Origin: an uncultured Rubrobacteraceae bacterium
GTDB lineage: Bacteria; Actinomycetota; Rubrobacteria; Rubrobacterales; Rubrobacteraceae
Direction of reading: 5' to 3'
Assembly (NCBI GenBank): GCA_902805985.1
Contig: CADCUW010000108.1
Location: 1-7,575, forward strand
DNA: 7,575 bases
The translations under genes were made by a program, and so were the position numbers. Within the stretch, counting starts at the first letter, position 1. Every line of letters begins with the position of its first letter. Shown here in pieces: positions 1 through 5,747 of the stretch. A model generated the notes under the pieces. The model was not told the DNA's origin and made no database searches. It saw nothing but the letters and a program-made list of their open reading frames with translations.

Positions 1-721
1 CCTCGCCGTTTCTGGGGTTCTTGAGCGCGAAGTCCGAATCGGTACGAACGGCCTCCATGAACTCGTCGGTGATGGCGACCGAGATGTTGAAGTTGTTTAT
101 CTCGTCGTTGTCGCGCTTGCACTCGATAAACTCCTCGACGTCAGGGTGGTCCACCCTGAGGATGCCCATGTTCGCCCCGCGCCTGGTGCCGCCCTGCTTT
201 ATCTTGTCCGTCGAGGCGTCGAAGACGCTCATAAAAGAGACGGGCCCCGAAGAGACGCCCATCGTCGAGGAGACGACGTCGTTCTTGGGGCGCAGGCGGC
301 TGAAGCCGAAGCCGGTGCCGCCGCCGGACTTGTGGATGATGGCTTGGTGCTTGAGGGTGTCGTAGATAGAGTCTATGGAGTCCTCCACGGGCAGCACGAA
401 GCAGGCGGAGAGCTGGCCGAGGTCACGCCCGGCGTTCATCAGGGTGGGGGAGTTGGGCATGAATTTCCGGGAGAGCATGAGGTCGAGGAAGTGCTCCTCG
501 GTCTCCTCGAAGACGGCGCGGGCCTCGTCGCCGGAGAGCCCGCGGGCCAGGCCGAAGTCCACTTCGGCTTCGGCGACGGCGCCGGCTACGCGGCGGAACA
601 TATCAATGGGTTCCTCGGCCGCCTCGCCGCGCTCGTTCTTCTTGAGGTAGCGCTTCTTGAGAACCGCGACCGCGTTCTCGGTGAGGTTGAGCTGCTCAGT
701 GTGGCGTGGTTCGGTGTCCAT
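1..721 (-). CDS. nrdJ: Class II (adenosylcobalamin-dependent) ribonucleotide reductase, N-terminal part, cut by the left edge
   Basis: The enzyme reduces ribonucleotides to deoxyribonucleotides in the cytoplasm using B12 radical chemistry. The visible 240 residues begin with the helical N-terminal domain ([14 protein letters not shown]). They continue with the family stretch [11 protein letters not shown] at 88-98, then [12 protein letters not shown] at 104-115, where Cys107 corresponds to the first redox-active cysteine. Next are [14 protein letters not shown] (132-145), SSGPVSFM (157-164) and [12 protein letters not shown] (175-186), then [11 protein letters not shown]. The wording matches class II NrdJ better than class Ia NrdA, and no ATP-cone is seen. 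The radical-site cysteine and C-terminal tail lie outside the window. I chose the ATG at 721 because GAAAGG sits 8 bases upstream. An in-frame ATG at 748 (adding MSTRRKVVA) has no good ribosome binding site. The gene follows a run of small overlapping ORFs and strong hairpins. No NrdR box or cobalamin riboswitch was recognised. The family call is very safe; chromosomal versus element-borne is not settled. Confidence 0.95.
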   Translation of the reverse strand, partial: MDTEPRHTEQLNLTENAVAVLKKRYLKKNERGEAAEEPIDMFRRVAGAVAEAEVDFGLARGLSGDEARAVFEETEEHFLDLMLSRKFMPNSPTLMNAGRDLGQLSACFVLPVEDSIDSIYDTLKHQAIIHKSGGGTGFGFSRLRPKNDVVSSTMGVSSGPVSFMSVFDASTDKIKQGGTRRGANMGILRVDHPDVEEFIECKRDNDEINNFNISVAITDEFMEAVRTDSDFALKNPRNGE

Positions 722-726
722 AGCAA

Positions 727-858
727 CTACCTTTCGTCTCGTTGACATCGGCGCGGGGCCGGTCGGCCCCCGGGGGCGGCCCCGCGCCGCAGGTAGGATC
801 CCGGAGAAGCCGGCTTGTTAAGCCGGGACGCATCCCCCGCCAGATCCGACTTCTTCAT
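727..858 (-). CDS. Possible 43-aa small protein translationally coupled upstream of nrdJ
   Basis: The ORF reads [16 protein letters not shown] and onward to a basic, Pro/Gly/Arg-rich tail ending RRCQRDER. Its ATG overlaps the TGA of the preceding 120-aa gene in an ATGA arrangement, with AAGGGGG about 8 bases upstream. Its stop lies right at the nrdJ ribosome binding site, so ribosomes finishing it would arrive at the nrdJ start. I recognise no family. Against it: codon third positions are mixed, and two strong hairpins occupy most of its length, so it may instead be untranslated leader. If real, it could act as a coupling or leader peptide; that is inference. Confidence 0.33.
   Translation of the reverse strand: MKKSDLAGDASRLNKPASPGSYLRRGAAPGGRPAPRRCQRDER
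749..789 (-). promoter_or_regulatory. Very strong GC hairpin directly upstream of nrdJ
   Basis: A perfect 13-bp stem pairs positions 749-761 with 777-789. The 15-base loop contains the palindrome CCCCCGGGGG. The near arm ends about 27 bases before the nrdJ ATG, just outside its ribosome binding site. No U-run follows on the minus strand, so it is not a textbook intrinsic terminator. It could be an attenuator, an mRNA-stabilising element, or a U-less terminator of the kind proposed in high-GC bacteria. The structure is read directly from the sequence; its role is inferred. Confidence 0.5.
799..828 (-). promoter_or_regulatory. Second hairpin upstream of nrdJ with an alternative pairing
   Basis: CCGGCTT at 810-816 pairs with AAGCCGG at 820-826 across a 3-base loop. 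A competing pairing joins TCCCGG (799-804) to CCGGGA (823-828). The two share the right arm and so exclude each other. Together with the 13-bp stem next to it, this makes the nrdJ leader heavily structured. No ligand-binding consensus was recognised. Confidence 0.4.
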
Positions 859-1217
859 CTCTCGACCCCCTTCTCGCTAAGGTCGCAAAGGCTCGCGAAC
901 GCTTCGTAGCCTCCGAGCCGCTCGACGTCCTCCGTGAGCTGCAGGAGGAGGGCGTCCGCGAAGGTGTGTGGGCCGAGTCCGTCGTCGGGGCGGTTCCAGG
1001 CGGCGACCGGTAGCCCGACAGGCGCGTCGGACCGTCCCGCTTCGAGGTTCTCGTCTACGTCCCAGCCGCGCGAGATGAGGTAGTCGCGATGCGGACGGGC
1101 GCCCTCGTCGGTGGGCGCCGCCAGGGCGGGTTCCTCTTCGCCGTAGGGGATCTGGGCGAGCGCGCAGACGACGAGCAACGCGACGGCCACCAGCGCGAGG
1201 ACCCCAAGAGCGCTCAA
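855..1217 (-). CDS. Small membrane-anchored or secreted protein, unknown function
   Basis: This is a 120-aa protein with a hydrophobic N-terminal segment (residues 3-21, rich in Ala, Leu and Val) ending ALAQ. It could be an uncleaved anchor or a signal peptide cut after Ala21. The rest is soluble and acidic, with a compact stretch at about 48-115 containing LISRGWDV, LPVAAWNRPDDG and LTEDVERLGGYEAF. I do not recognise a family. The start is TTG at 1217, overlapping the TGA of the preceding gene (TTGA), with GGGAGGGG just upstream; this arrangement supports translation from that start. It is the third member of a chain beginning with the lipoprotein nuclease, so a role at the cell surface beside that nuclease is possible. 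That part is inference. Confidence 0.7.
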   Translation of the reverse strand: MSALGVLALVAVALLVVCALAQIPYGEEEPALAAPTDEGARPHRDYLISRGWDVDENLEAGRSDAPVGLPVAAWNRPDDGLGPHTFADALLLQLTEDVERLGGYEAFASLCDLSEKGVER

Positions 1218-1387
1218 GACGCCCCTCCCGGCGTGCGACGTTTTTCAGAAAGGGCCGCGCGCCTAGCGGCCCTGCGGCGCCGGCGGCGCAGCTCGCGGCG
1301 AAGGTCGCGCAAACAGAGGGGGAGGATCGGGGACGCGAGGATCACGACGCCGCACGCGAGGAGCAGCGATACCTGCCAGGCGCTCAA
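1214..1387 (-). CDS. 57-aa single-pass membrane protein with a highly basic tail, unknown function
   Basis: From a TTG start at 1387 the product has one membrane segment (about residues 4-25, VSLLLACGVVILASPILPL) followed by an arginine-rich segment (27-52, including RELRRRRRRAARR). By the positive-inside rule the tail should be cytoplasmic, where it could touch nucleic acid, phospholipid or a partner. The reading frame stays open upstream to a GTG at 1468, but no ribosome binding site is visible there, while AGGGG lies about 9 bases before the TTG. The stop overlaps the start of the next small membrane protein by four bases, implying coupled translation. No family was recognised. The arginine run is partly a product of GC-rich codons, so some caution is needed. 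Confidence 0.58.
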   Translation of the reverse strand: MSAWQVSLLLACGVVILASPILPLCLRDLRRELRRRRRRAARRAALSEKRRTPGGAS

Positions 1388-1520
1388 TGTCGGGTACCCC
1401 TGTTTTGCTGCGCGACCGGTCGGACCGAGGGCCAAGGGTAGGCGTGGAAGAGCGGGAGGGCGCGGCACGTGCGGCGGGGGCCGGGTGCGCCGGGCCCGGG
1501 GCGGGCGGTGGGGCCGAACC

Positions 1521-2180
1521 TCAACACGCGACCGACCCTTCCCCGATGCCGTTGCCGCGGTCGGCGAGGCGACACTGTTGGCGGGTGGGCAGCGACCAGA
1601 TACCGGAGCTCGAAGTCCGGGCGGCGTCCTGAGCGGCGTAGAGCTCGCTCGCCAGGGCGTCGTTGGGCTCGAAGATCGCTACCTGGGCGAGGCCGAGGCG
1701 GACCAGACGCTCGTTGTGGGTGTGGTCGGCCTGTGCGAGCCGGGCGTAGGCGAGCAGGCGTTCGTAGGGGTCCACGAGCTCCTCGTCGAAGGTGAGGACC
1801 ACCGTTCGCCCCTCTAGCGCGCGGGCGGTAAACGCGGCGGCGTCTTTGCCGAGGGGCTGGGGCGTTTCTCCGGGGATGGCGGACTCGGGGGTGTCCACGC
1901 CGATGAGCCGGACGTCTGTATGACCGGCCACGCCGGGGGAGATCTCCAGGGTGTCCCCGTCCACCGCGCGGGCGACGCGGACCTCCTCCGAGTCCGACGG
2001 CCGTTCGCCGGCGTCGGCGCCCCCGGAGGAGGCGGCCTGCCGGACGGCGTCGAGGGCGTCGGCGGCGACGTCCCGACCCGCGGCCGGTGAGCAGCCGGGG
2101 GCCAGGGAGAGGCACGCTGCCAGCGCGAGCCAGAGGAAGAGCACGCGGGCTCTGGCGGATCGCGCGAAGATACTAGTCAT
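1521..2180 (-). CDS. Thermonuclease (staphylococcal nuclease family) lipoprotein
   Basis: This is a predicted surface-anchored, calcium-dependent DNA/RNA endonuclease. Residues 1-30 form a lipoprotein signal (basic start, hydrophobic core, LAPGC with Cys30 as the lipidation site). A linker runs to about 64, and the SNase domain spans about 66-197. The conserved residues are present: D76 in VDGDT, then R91, D96, T97 and E99 in VRLIGVDTPE, and R141 in DPYERLLAY. These match D21, R35, D40, T41, E43 and R87 of the staphylococcal enzyme, so the protein should be active. The tail CRLADRGNGIGEGSVAC (203-219) carries two cysteines that could form a disulfide outside the cell. The ATG at 2180 is chosen over an in-frame ATG at 2345 because it begins the signal peptide, follows GGAGG by 7 bases, and overlaps the upstream stop as TGATG. 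That coupling ties expression to the TubC_N-like protein. Confidence 0.92.
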   Translation of the reverse strand: MTSIFARSARARVLFLWLALAACLSLAPGCSPAAGRDVAADALDAVRQAASSGGADAGERPSDSEEVRVARAVDGDTLEISPGVAGHTDVRLIGVDTPESAIPGETPQPLGKDAAAFTARALEGRTVVLTFDEELVDPYERLLAYARLAQADHTHNERLVRLGLAQVAIFEPNDALASELYAAQDAARTSSSGIWSLPTRQQCRLADRGNGIGEGSVAC

Positions 2181-2629
2181 CACGAGGCCTCCGGGAGGGT
2201 CTGCTGGAAATTGGGCTGATCGGGGGGCTCCCCCTGTGATGCGGGGGATGGCGCGGCCCGTTGATGCTCGGCCAGGGCACGTCCCGCGTCCCTCACACGT
2301 TCTCTGAGGAAAGCCTTGAAGGCGTCTAGATCCCCGGCGCGCCATGCTTCGTCGAACGCACCGAGGTCTCCGGAGAAAACGTCGCCGGCGGCCTTCGCGG
2401 CGGGATCGTCCACGCTAATCCCCCGGCCGGTGATCTTCTGCTGGAGGTAAGCGACGGCCTCTCGGAAGAGCAGGTGTCGCATCAGCTCGTCCTTCTCGCG
2501 GCGGATAGAGGACCGGATGCGCGCGGTGATCTTGTGCGGCGGGCCGGCCATCACGGCGTCCTTGTCGTCGTTGAGGGCGAGCTTGAGGCCCGCCTTGCGG
2601 GCGGCTTCGATGATCTGTAGGGCGTTCAT
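2180..2629 (-). CDS. TubC_N-like docking-domain protein, function unknown
   Basis: This is a 149-aa soluble protein. Residues 1-52 (MNALQIIEAARKAGLKLAL, then ITARIRSSIRREKDELMRHL) resemble the TubC_N docking fold, a small helix-strand module. It is known from the ends of peptide/polyketide synthetase chains and also occurs at the N-terminus of many uncharacterised plasmid and phage proteins. Residues 53-123 are mostly helical, with acidic patches and AFDEAWRAGDLDAFKAFL. The last 25 residues are Pro/Gln-rich and look disordered. The stop overlaps the nuclease start by one base (TGATG). The start is uncertain: ATG 2629 places the domain at residue 1, while ATG 2695 would add 22 low-complexity residues; neither has a clear ribosome binding site. 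It is the first gene after the promoter near 3000. A protein-protein adaptor role is inferred from the domain. Confidence 0.72.
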   Translation of the reverse strand: MNALQIIEAARKAGLKLALNDDKDAVMAGPPHKITARIRSSIRREKDELMRHLLFREAVAYLQQKITGRGISVDDPAAKAAGDVFSGDLGAFDEAWRAGDLDAFKAFLRERVRDAGRALAEHQRAAPSPASQGEPPDQPNFQQTLPEAS

Positions 2630-2924
2630 GTGGTCGTTTTGGTCCGGAAGTCGGCGGCCCGAAGCAGCGGCGGTCGCGGGGGGCGGGGTCGTCATCGTTC
2701 GGGCGCCGTCTCCGCGGGGATTGAGGCGGGCTTCGTCGGCCCGCCCGCGAAAAGTTGGACGGACACGCACGTTCGCGGTTTCGGCGGCGTGGGGCGCCAG
2801 GGATCGGATCGGCGGTGGGGTATCCGGAGGATGCCGGAGCGTGCCTGCACGCCCGGTTTAACCGAGGCCAGCAAGGGGATCTGGGCTCCCGTCTCGTTGT
2901 GTTTGTCTAACCGCCCGACCTTCC

Positions 2925-2977
2925 TCGGTTTCGCTCCGGGGCCCCGTCACAGGCCTGGTTCCGGAGTGCTCCACCGA
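2925..2977 (-). promoter_or_regulatory. Nested stem-loop in the long 5' leader
   Basis: Three consecutive pairings nest: TCGGT/ACCGA (2925-2929 with 2973-2977), CTCCGG/CCGGAG (2934-2939 with 2961-2966) and GGCC/GGCC (2940-2943 with 2952-2955), with small internal loops. The element begins about 15 bases after the predicted transcription start. I could not match it to a riboswitch class: the B12 box and the c-di-GMP and c-di-AMP consensus signatures are not apparent. It may be a regulatory leader, or a short RNA made from the same promoter. Confidence 0.4.
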
Positions 2978-2997
2978 TTGTTGTCGGACGAGGGCGA

Positions 2998-3027
2998 ATT
3001 ATACCGGCAGGGATGGCGGCAGCGCAA
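2998..3027 (-). promoter_or_regulatory. Sigma-70-type promoter for the nuclease/reductase unit
   Basis: On the minus strand TTGCGC (-35, at 3022-3027) is followed after 18 bases by a perfect TATAAT (-10, at 2998-3003). In DNA this rich in G and C a perfect -10 with a recognisable -35 is unlikely by chance. It lies in the largest gene-free region, just after a hairpin that could end the previous unit. Transcription would begin near 2990 and run into the TubC_N-like gene, giving a 5' leader of about 300 to 360 bases. Confidence 0.68.
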
Positions 3028-3053
3028 CGGTCGCTAGAGGCCGGCAATAGATG

Positions 3054-3082
3054 GACCGGCGCACATGCGCGGCGAGCCGGTC
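3054..3082 (-). terminator. Terminator-like hairpin after the annealing-protein gene
   Basis: GACCGGC (3054-3060) pairs perfectly with GCCGGTC (3076-3082), and the loop can form a further GCGC/GCGC pairing. It begins 14 bases beyond the TAA stop at 3097. No U-run follows, only CATCTATTGC, so it is not a classic intrinsic terminator. Its position just ahead of a strong promoter suggests the end of a transcription unit. Confidence 0.42.
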
Positions 3083-3096
3083 GACGATAGGCGCCG

Positions 3097-3822
3097 TTAG
3101 CCGGTGCCCCCTTCGGCCCTCTCTTCGGGCGTGAGTCGCTCGATCCAATCGTCGGCCTCGGCCCTGGTGAGCGAACCCAGCTTCTTGCCGATGTGGTTCT
3201 CCAGGCGCTCGATGCCGCCTTCCCCGCGCCACTCGACGGCTAGGGTCTTGAGCAGGTCGACCTGCGACTTTCTCGCCTTCGGCTCTCGCGTCCGTTTCTC
3301 CTGGCCTTCGTCGCGCCCGTCGCCCGAGGAACGGGACGCCTGGCCGGATGGTGCGGACTGGATGGGGGTGGGCTGGGAGGAACCGCCGCGGCCGGGCTGG
3401 GTGCGGGAGCCTTGCTGGGCGGTGTTGGTGCCGTCGGCCTCGGACAGTTCCTCGAACGGGATGGCGCCGACGTTGACGGCGTCGCGCAGGGCCCTCGCCT
3501 TGGCCCTCGTCTCGGCCATGCGGATGATGTGGGGGACGATGTTCCTGCCCACGTTTTCCGGGCTCGCGTCGCCTATGCCGGAGAAACGGCCCATAAGGGG
3601 CTTCTGCGTCTCCGGGTCGAGCATGATCTGGCCGGTCTCGCGGTCCACTTTCGGGAGCTCGGCTATGGCCTTGACGATGGCTACGTTGCCGTTGTCGTCG
3701 TCGGGGACCTGAAGCAGCTCGGTGTCCATGGACCTGAGGCCGCGGGTGTGGGCCTCGTCGAGCAAACCGGCATACAGGCAGTACTGCTTTCCCTGCCTGG
3801 TGATGATGAATTCATCGCGCAT
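3097..3822 (-). CDS. Rad52-like single-strand annealing protein (probable)
   Basis: The likely role is annealing of single-stranded DNA during recombination or replication of the element. The 241-aa protein has an N-terminal domain (1-130) starting DEFIITRQGKQYCLYAGLLD. It leads to the family-like stretch GIGDASPENVGRNIVPHIIRM (82-102), then AETRAKARALRDAVNVG (103-119), a pattern like the TRA.ARALR helix of Rad52/Sak-type proteins. A Ser/Gly/Gln-rich flexible linker covers about 130-183. A C-terminal helical domain (185-233: SQVDLLKTLAVEW, then HIGKKLGSLTRAEADDWIERL) resembles the tail domain common on phage annealing proteins. The start ATG 3822 follows AGGAGGAG. It ends an operon with a primase and a helicase, which fits recombination-dependent replication. 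The exact superfamily is from memory of motifs; a related uncharacterised DNA-binding family is possible. Confidence 0.6.
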   Translation of the reverse strand: MRDEFIITRQGKQYCLYAGLLDEAHTRGLRSMDTELLQVPDDDNGNVAIVKAIAELPKVDRETGQIMLDPETQKPLMGRFSGIGDASPENVGRNIVPHIIRMAETRAKARALRDAVNVGAIPFEELSEADGTNTAQQGSRTQPGRGGSSQPTPIQSAPSGQASRSSGDGRDEGQEKRTREPKARKSQVDLLKTLAVEWRGEGGIERLENHIGKKLGSLTRAEADDWIERLTPEERAEGGTG

Positions 3823-3871
3823 CGGGATCTCTCCTCCTGTGGGAGCGTGGTGGAAGCATAGCGGGGCTCGT

Positions 3872-3901
3872 GGCGCCCCACACCCCCGGAGTGGGGGCGC
3901 C
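3872..3901 (-). terminator. Strong GC hairpin between the membrane-protein and annealing-protein genes
   Basis: GGCGCCCC (3872-3879) pairs with GGGGCGCC (3894-3901), extended by ACAC/GTG-type pairs toward a small loop. No U-run follows on either strand. It lies 44 bases after the stop of the 184-aa gene and before the AGGAGGAG of the next gene. It could be a partial terminator or a processing/stability element that sets the ratio of the two products. Confidence 0.38.
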
Positions 3902-3944
3902 GCGGCCCCCGTCGCGAGTCGGGCGCCCCCGCGTTATGGATGGT

Positions 3945-4499
3945 CTACGGGAAGAGCAGGCCGTGGGCGATAAGGAAGACGATGATGGCGCCGGGCGGGG
4001 CCAGCAGACAGGCGGACGCGGCGACGAGGATCTGCGCCCACGCGAGGGCCCCGCCGAAGACCCGGGCCTCGGCCATTCCGAAGCGGTAGGCCGGGACCAG
4101 GGCCGCGAGTTCTCCGAGGACGTAGGCGAGGCCGCCCGCGGCGAGGAAAGCGAGGGTGATCCATGCCTGCGCCGCGTAGAAGGGTCCGGCGAAAAGGTTT
4201 TCGTCCCAGCCGCGGAGGAGGGACAGGCCGAGGGCGCCGAAGAAGGCCAGCGCCATCAGGACGATGCCCGAGCGCGCGAGCCGGAGGGCCGAGTGGCGGA
4301 GGGCTCGGAGGCGCGCGGCGCCGGGGGGCGTGGCCTGTTCTTCCAGCCGGTGGTGGGCGTAGATCATGCGCGCCAGCGCGGGGTTGTCCTCGGCCTCCTT
4401 GAGCACGTCCAGTACGGCTCGCGGGTCGCCCCGGCGGCGTGCTCTCAGATAGCGTCGGAAGCTCTCGTGGTGCGCGTCGGTGAACGGCTCCGTGGGCAC
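3945..4499 (-). CDS. Four-helix integral membrane protein with cytoplasmic N-terminal domain, unknown function
   Basis: The 184-aa product has a charged, probably helical N-terminal region (1-75), rich in Arg, Glu and His, with FRRYLRARRRGDPRAVLDVLKEAEDNPALARMIYAHHRLEE. About four membrane segments follow (78-95, 108-128, 148-166, 170-183). The start is GTG at 4499, with GGAGG 6 bases upstream. The N-terminal part slightly resembles the helical repeats of anti-sigma or regulatory membrane proteins, but I cannot assign a family. It lies between the primase and the annealing protein, with moderate gaps on both sides. Being on the same strand inside a replication block suggests a membrane tether, a regulator, or an exclusion protein; all are inference. 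No transporter signature or catalytic motif was seen. Confidence 0.75.
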   Translation of the reverse strand: MPTEPFTDAHHESFRRYLRARRRGDPRAVLDVLKEAEDNPALARMIYAHHRLEEQATPPGAARLRALRHSALRLARSGIVLMALAFFGALGLSLLRGWDENLFAGPFYAAQAWITLAFLAAGGLAYVLGELAALVPAYRFGMAEARVFGGALAWAQILVAASACLLAPPGAIIVFLIAHGLLFP

Positions 4500-4711
4500 G
4501 TGGTCCCTCCTGAAATCGTCGGGGGCCTGAAGGGGAGTCTACTTATCGCCTCGCCGGCTGCCACCGGGCGTTCGCGCGGGAGGTTCGGATCAGGCGGGCG
4601 GGGGCAGGAAGCCCGGGCGAATCATCGGGCGATCGGTGGGCAATGGAGATGAACCTCCTCGTCGTTTACCGGGGGCGATCCAGAGATCTAGGGGATGCCC
4701 GGGGACGGATG
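4500..4711. other. Intergenic gap between primase and membrane-protein genes
   Basis: This stretch holds the GGAGG ribosome binding site of the downstream membrane protein. A GAGGAGG motif near 4655 precedes a TTG-started frame of only 17 residues (4643 to 4590). No clear promoter, terminator or repeat was found. The gap is long for this compact block, so an unrecognised regulatory element is possible. Confidence 0.4.
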
Positions 4712-5704
4712 TTAGCTGGCTTTGGGAGCGGTCGTAGGCGTGGCGTCGGGACGGGGCCGGCGGGCGGCTTTGCGGAAGCCCCCGAGCGCGTCGCGCGGGA
4801 GGGCGCGGCCCCGGGCGTTGTCGATGGTGAGGGAGAGGTAGCCGGCCCCGTAGCGTCCCCGCTCCAGGTATCGCTCGGAGATGCCGTTCTGGGGGTCGGT
4901 CATCACGGTCCAGACGTCGGCCTCGTCGTAGCCGGCCCCGAACATCGCGATCGCCACCGCGAAGTCGGCCTCCGAGCGGGTGGGGTACGGCCGCCCCGAT
5001 GCCGCGTTGCCGTGGACTATGAGCCCCCGCATGCGGGCCGAAAGACGGGAGAGGTCGACGGTCCCCGCGGGCGGCGCCGGGCGGTCCAGGATTGTCGGCT
5101 GCGGGAGCGGGCTCGGCAGGTCGGGGAGCGCTATCTCCAGCTCGCGCGGGTGGTAGCCGACGCCCAGGTCGAGCTCGAGGAGCCGCACGGTCGGAGCGTC
5201 CTCGTACTTGCGGTTCTTAGTCCCCGGTGGCCTGAGGAGCTGGGAGAGGTCCCACCCGGAGCGGTCGGCCCCGACGGCGAGGAGCAGCCTGCGGTTGAGC
5301 TCCTCGGCACGCAGAGGCGAGATCGGCCGGGTGAGGCGCCAGAAGAGGTGCGCGCGGCCGGGGGAGGACTCGACGATTGCGGTGGGCTCGGGGGAATCGG
5401 GGGTGAGCGCCGCGCCGTCGGCGTCGGCCCAGAGGGCGAGGACCGGGGCGGCGTTCGCCTTGATGCGGCGTTTGGCGAGCAGCAGGTGGGCACAGAAATA
5501 CGCCTCCAGGCCGCTCTCGGAGTTGCCGCGGCACCAGTCGGCCGCCGCGCGGGCGTGGTACGGATAGTCGAAGAAGCGGGAGCGGTGGCGGGAGAGTTGC
5601 TTGGATCCGGGGGCGGGCCTCAGGGCGGAGTGGACCCCGATCAGGCCGCGCTGGGAGCCGTAGAGGGCGCGCCACAGGACCGCGGCATCGTTTGGATTCA
5701 GCAT
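4712..5704 (-). CDS. Archaeo-eukaryotic-type primase (RepB/PrimPol family), replication primase of a mobile element
   Basis: It is predicted to synthesise primers, and possibly extend them, to start replication of the element. In the 330-aa protein the AEP core spans about 60-190: WADADG (92-97) gives the metal-binding Asp94 and Asp96, ESSPGRAHLFWRL (112-124) gives the SxH-type motif with His119, and WDLSQLLRPPGTKNRK (151-166) is the RPPGTxN signature of RepB-type plasmid primases. A C-terminal helical segment (about 240-300: TRSEADFAVAIAMFGAGYDEADVW, then YLERGRYGAGYLSLTI) resembles the PriCT-like tail of these enzymes. The start ATG 5704 follows GGAGG by 9 bases. It is preceded by a zinc-ribbon protein and an SNF2 helicase, a typical replicon grouping. 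No C-terminal superfamily 3 helicase domain is fused, so unwinding must come from another protein. Confidence 0.85.
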   Translation of the reverse strand: MLNPNDAAVLWRALYGSQRGLIGVHSALRPAPGSKQLSRHRSRFFDYPYHARAAADWCRGNSESGLEAYFCAHLLLAKRRIKANAAPVLALWADADGAALTPDSPEPTAIVESSPGRAHLFWRLTRPISPLRAEELNRRLLLAVGADRSGWDLSQLLRPPGTKNRKYEDAPTVRLLELDLGVGYHPRELEIALPDLPSPLPQPTILDRPAPPAGTVDLSRLSARMRGLIVHGNAASGRPYPTRSEADFAVAIAMFGAGYDEADVWTVMTDPQNGISERYLERGRYGAGYLSLTIDNARGRALPRDALGGFRKAARRPRPDATPTTAPKAS

Positions 5705-5747
5705 CCTGGCACACCTCCTCTCGGGGTCGGTATGAGGGGCGGAGCGT

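Larger units (their letters stand above)
2630..3096. other. Gene-free boundary region between two transcription units
   Basis: No reading frame here has convincing codon bias or a ribosome binding site. Reading on the minus strand, it holds a hairpin after the annealing-protein gene, a strong promoter, and a long leader with a nested stem-loop, each listed separately. An imperfect palindrome CGGTTTAACCG lies near 2855. The TTG-initiated frame 2874 to 2692, which ends in ATGA at the alternative start 2695, has weak codon bias and is not called. Confidence 0.6.

Noticed and set aside
146..745. Long plus-strand frame of 199 codons opposite nrdJ
   Set aside because: The minus-strand frame encodes an unmistakable class II reductase; the plus-strand frame is an antisense shadow caused by high GC.
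790..830. Possible promoter for nrdJ (TTAACA with 17-base spacing)
   Set aside because: The -35 resembles consensus but the corresponding -10 (TCCTAC) matches poorly and the bases sit inside a hairpin.
2181..2345. Upstream in-frame ATG at 2345 as the start of the nuclease
   Set aside because: It would bury the lipoprotein signal internally and overlap most of the TubC_N-like gene's C-terminal half; ATG 2180 has GGAGG and a signal peptide.
2692..2874. 60-aa minus-strand frame from TTG 2874 ending in an ATGA overlap with ATG 2695
   Set aside because: No ribosome binding site, weaker third-position G/C bias than the real genes, and no recognisable protein; it lies in the leader of the downstream unit.
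2695..3003. Cobalamin riboswitch in the leader or before nrdJ, expected because NrdJ uses B12
   Set aside because: No B12-box-like GCCACTG sequence or matching architecture was found at either place.
4590..4643. 17-residue TTG-started peptide behind GAGGAGG in the 4500-4711 gap
   Set aside because: Too short to judge, with no coupling to a neighbour and no repeat of codons suggesting an attenuator.
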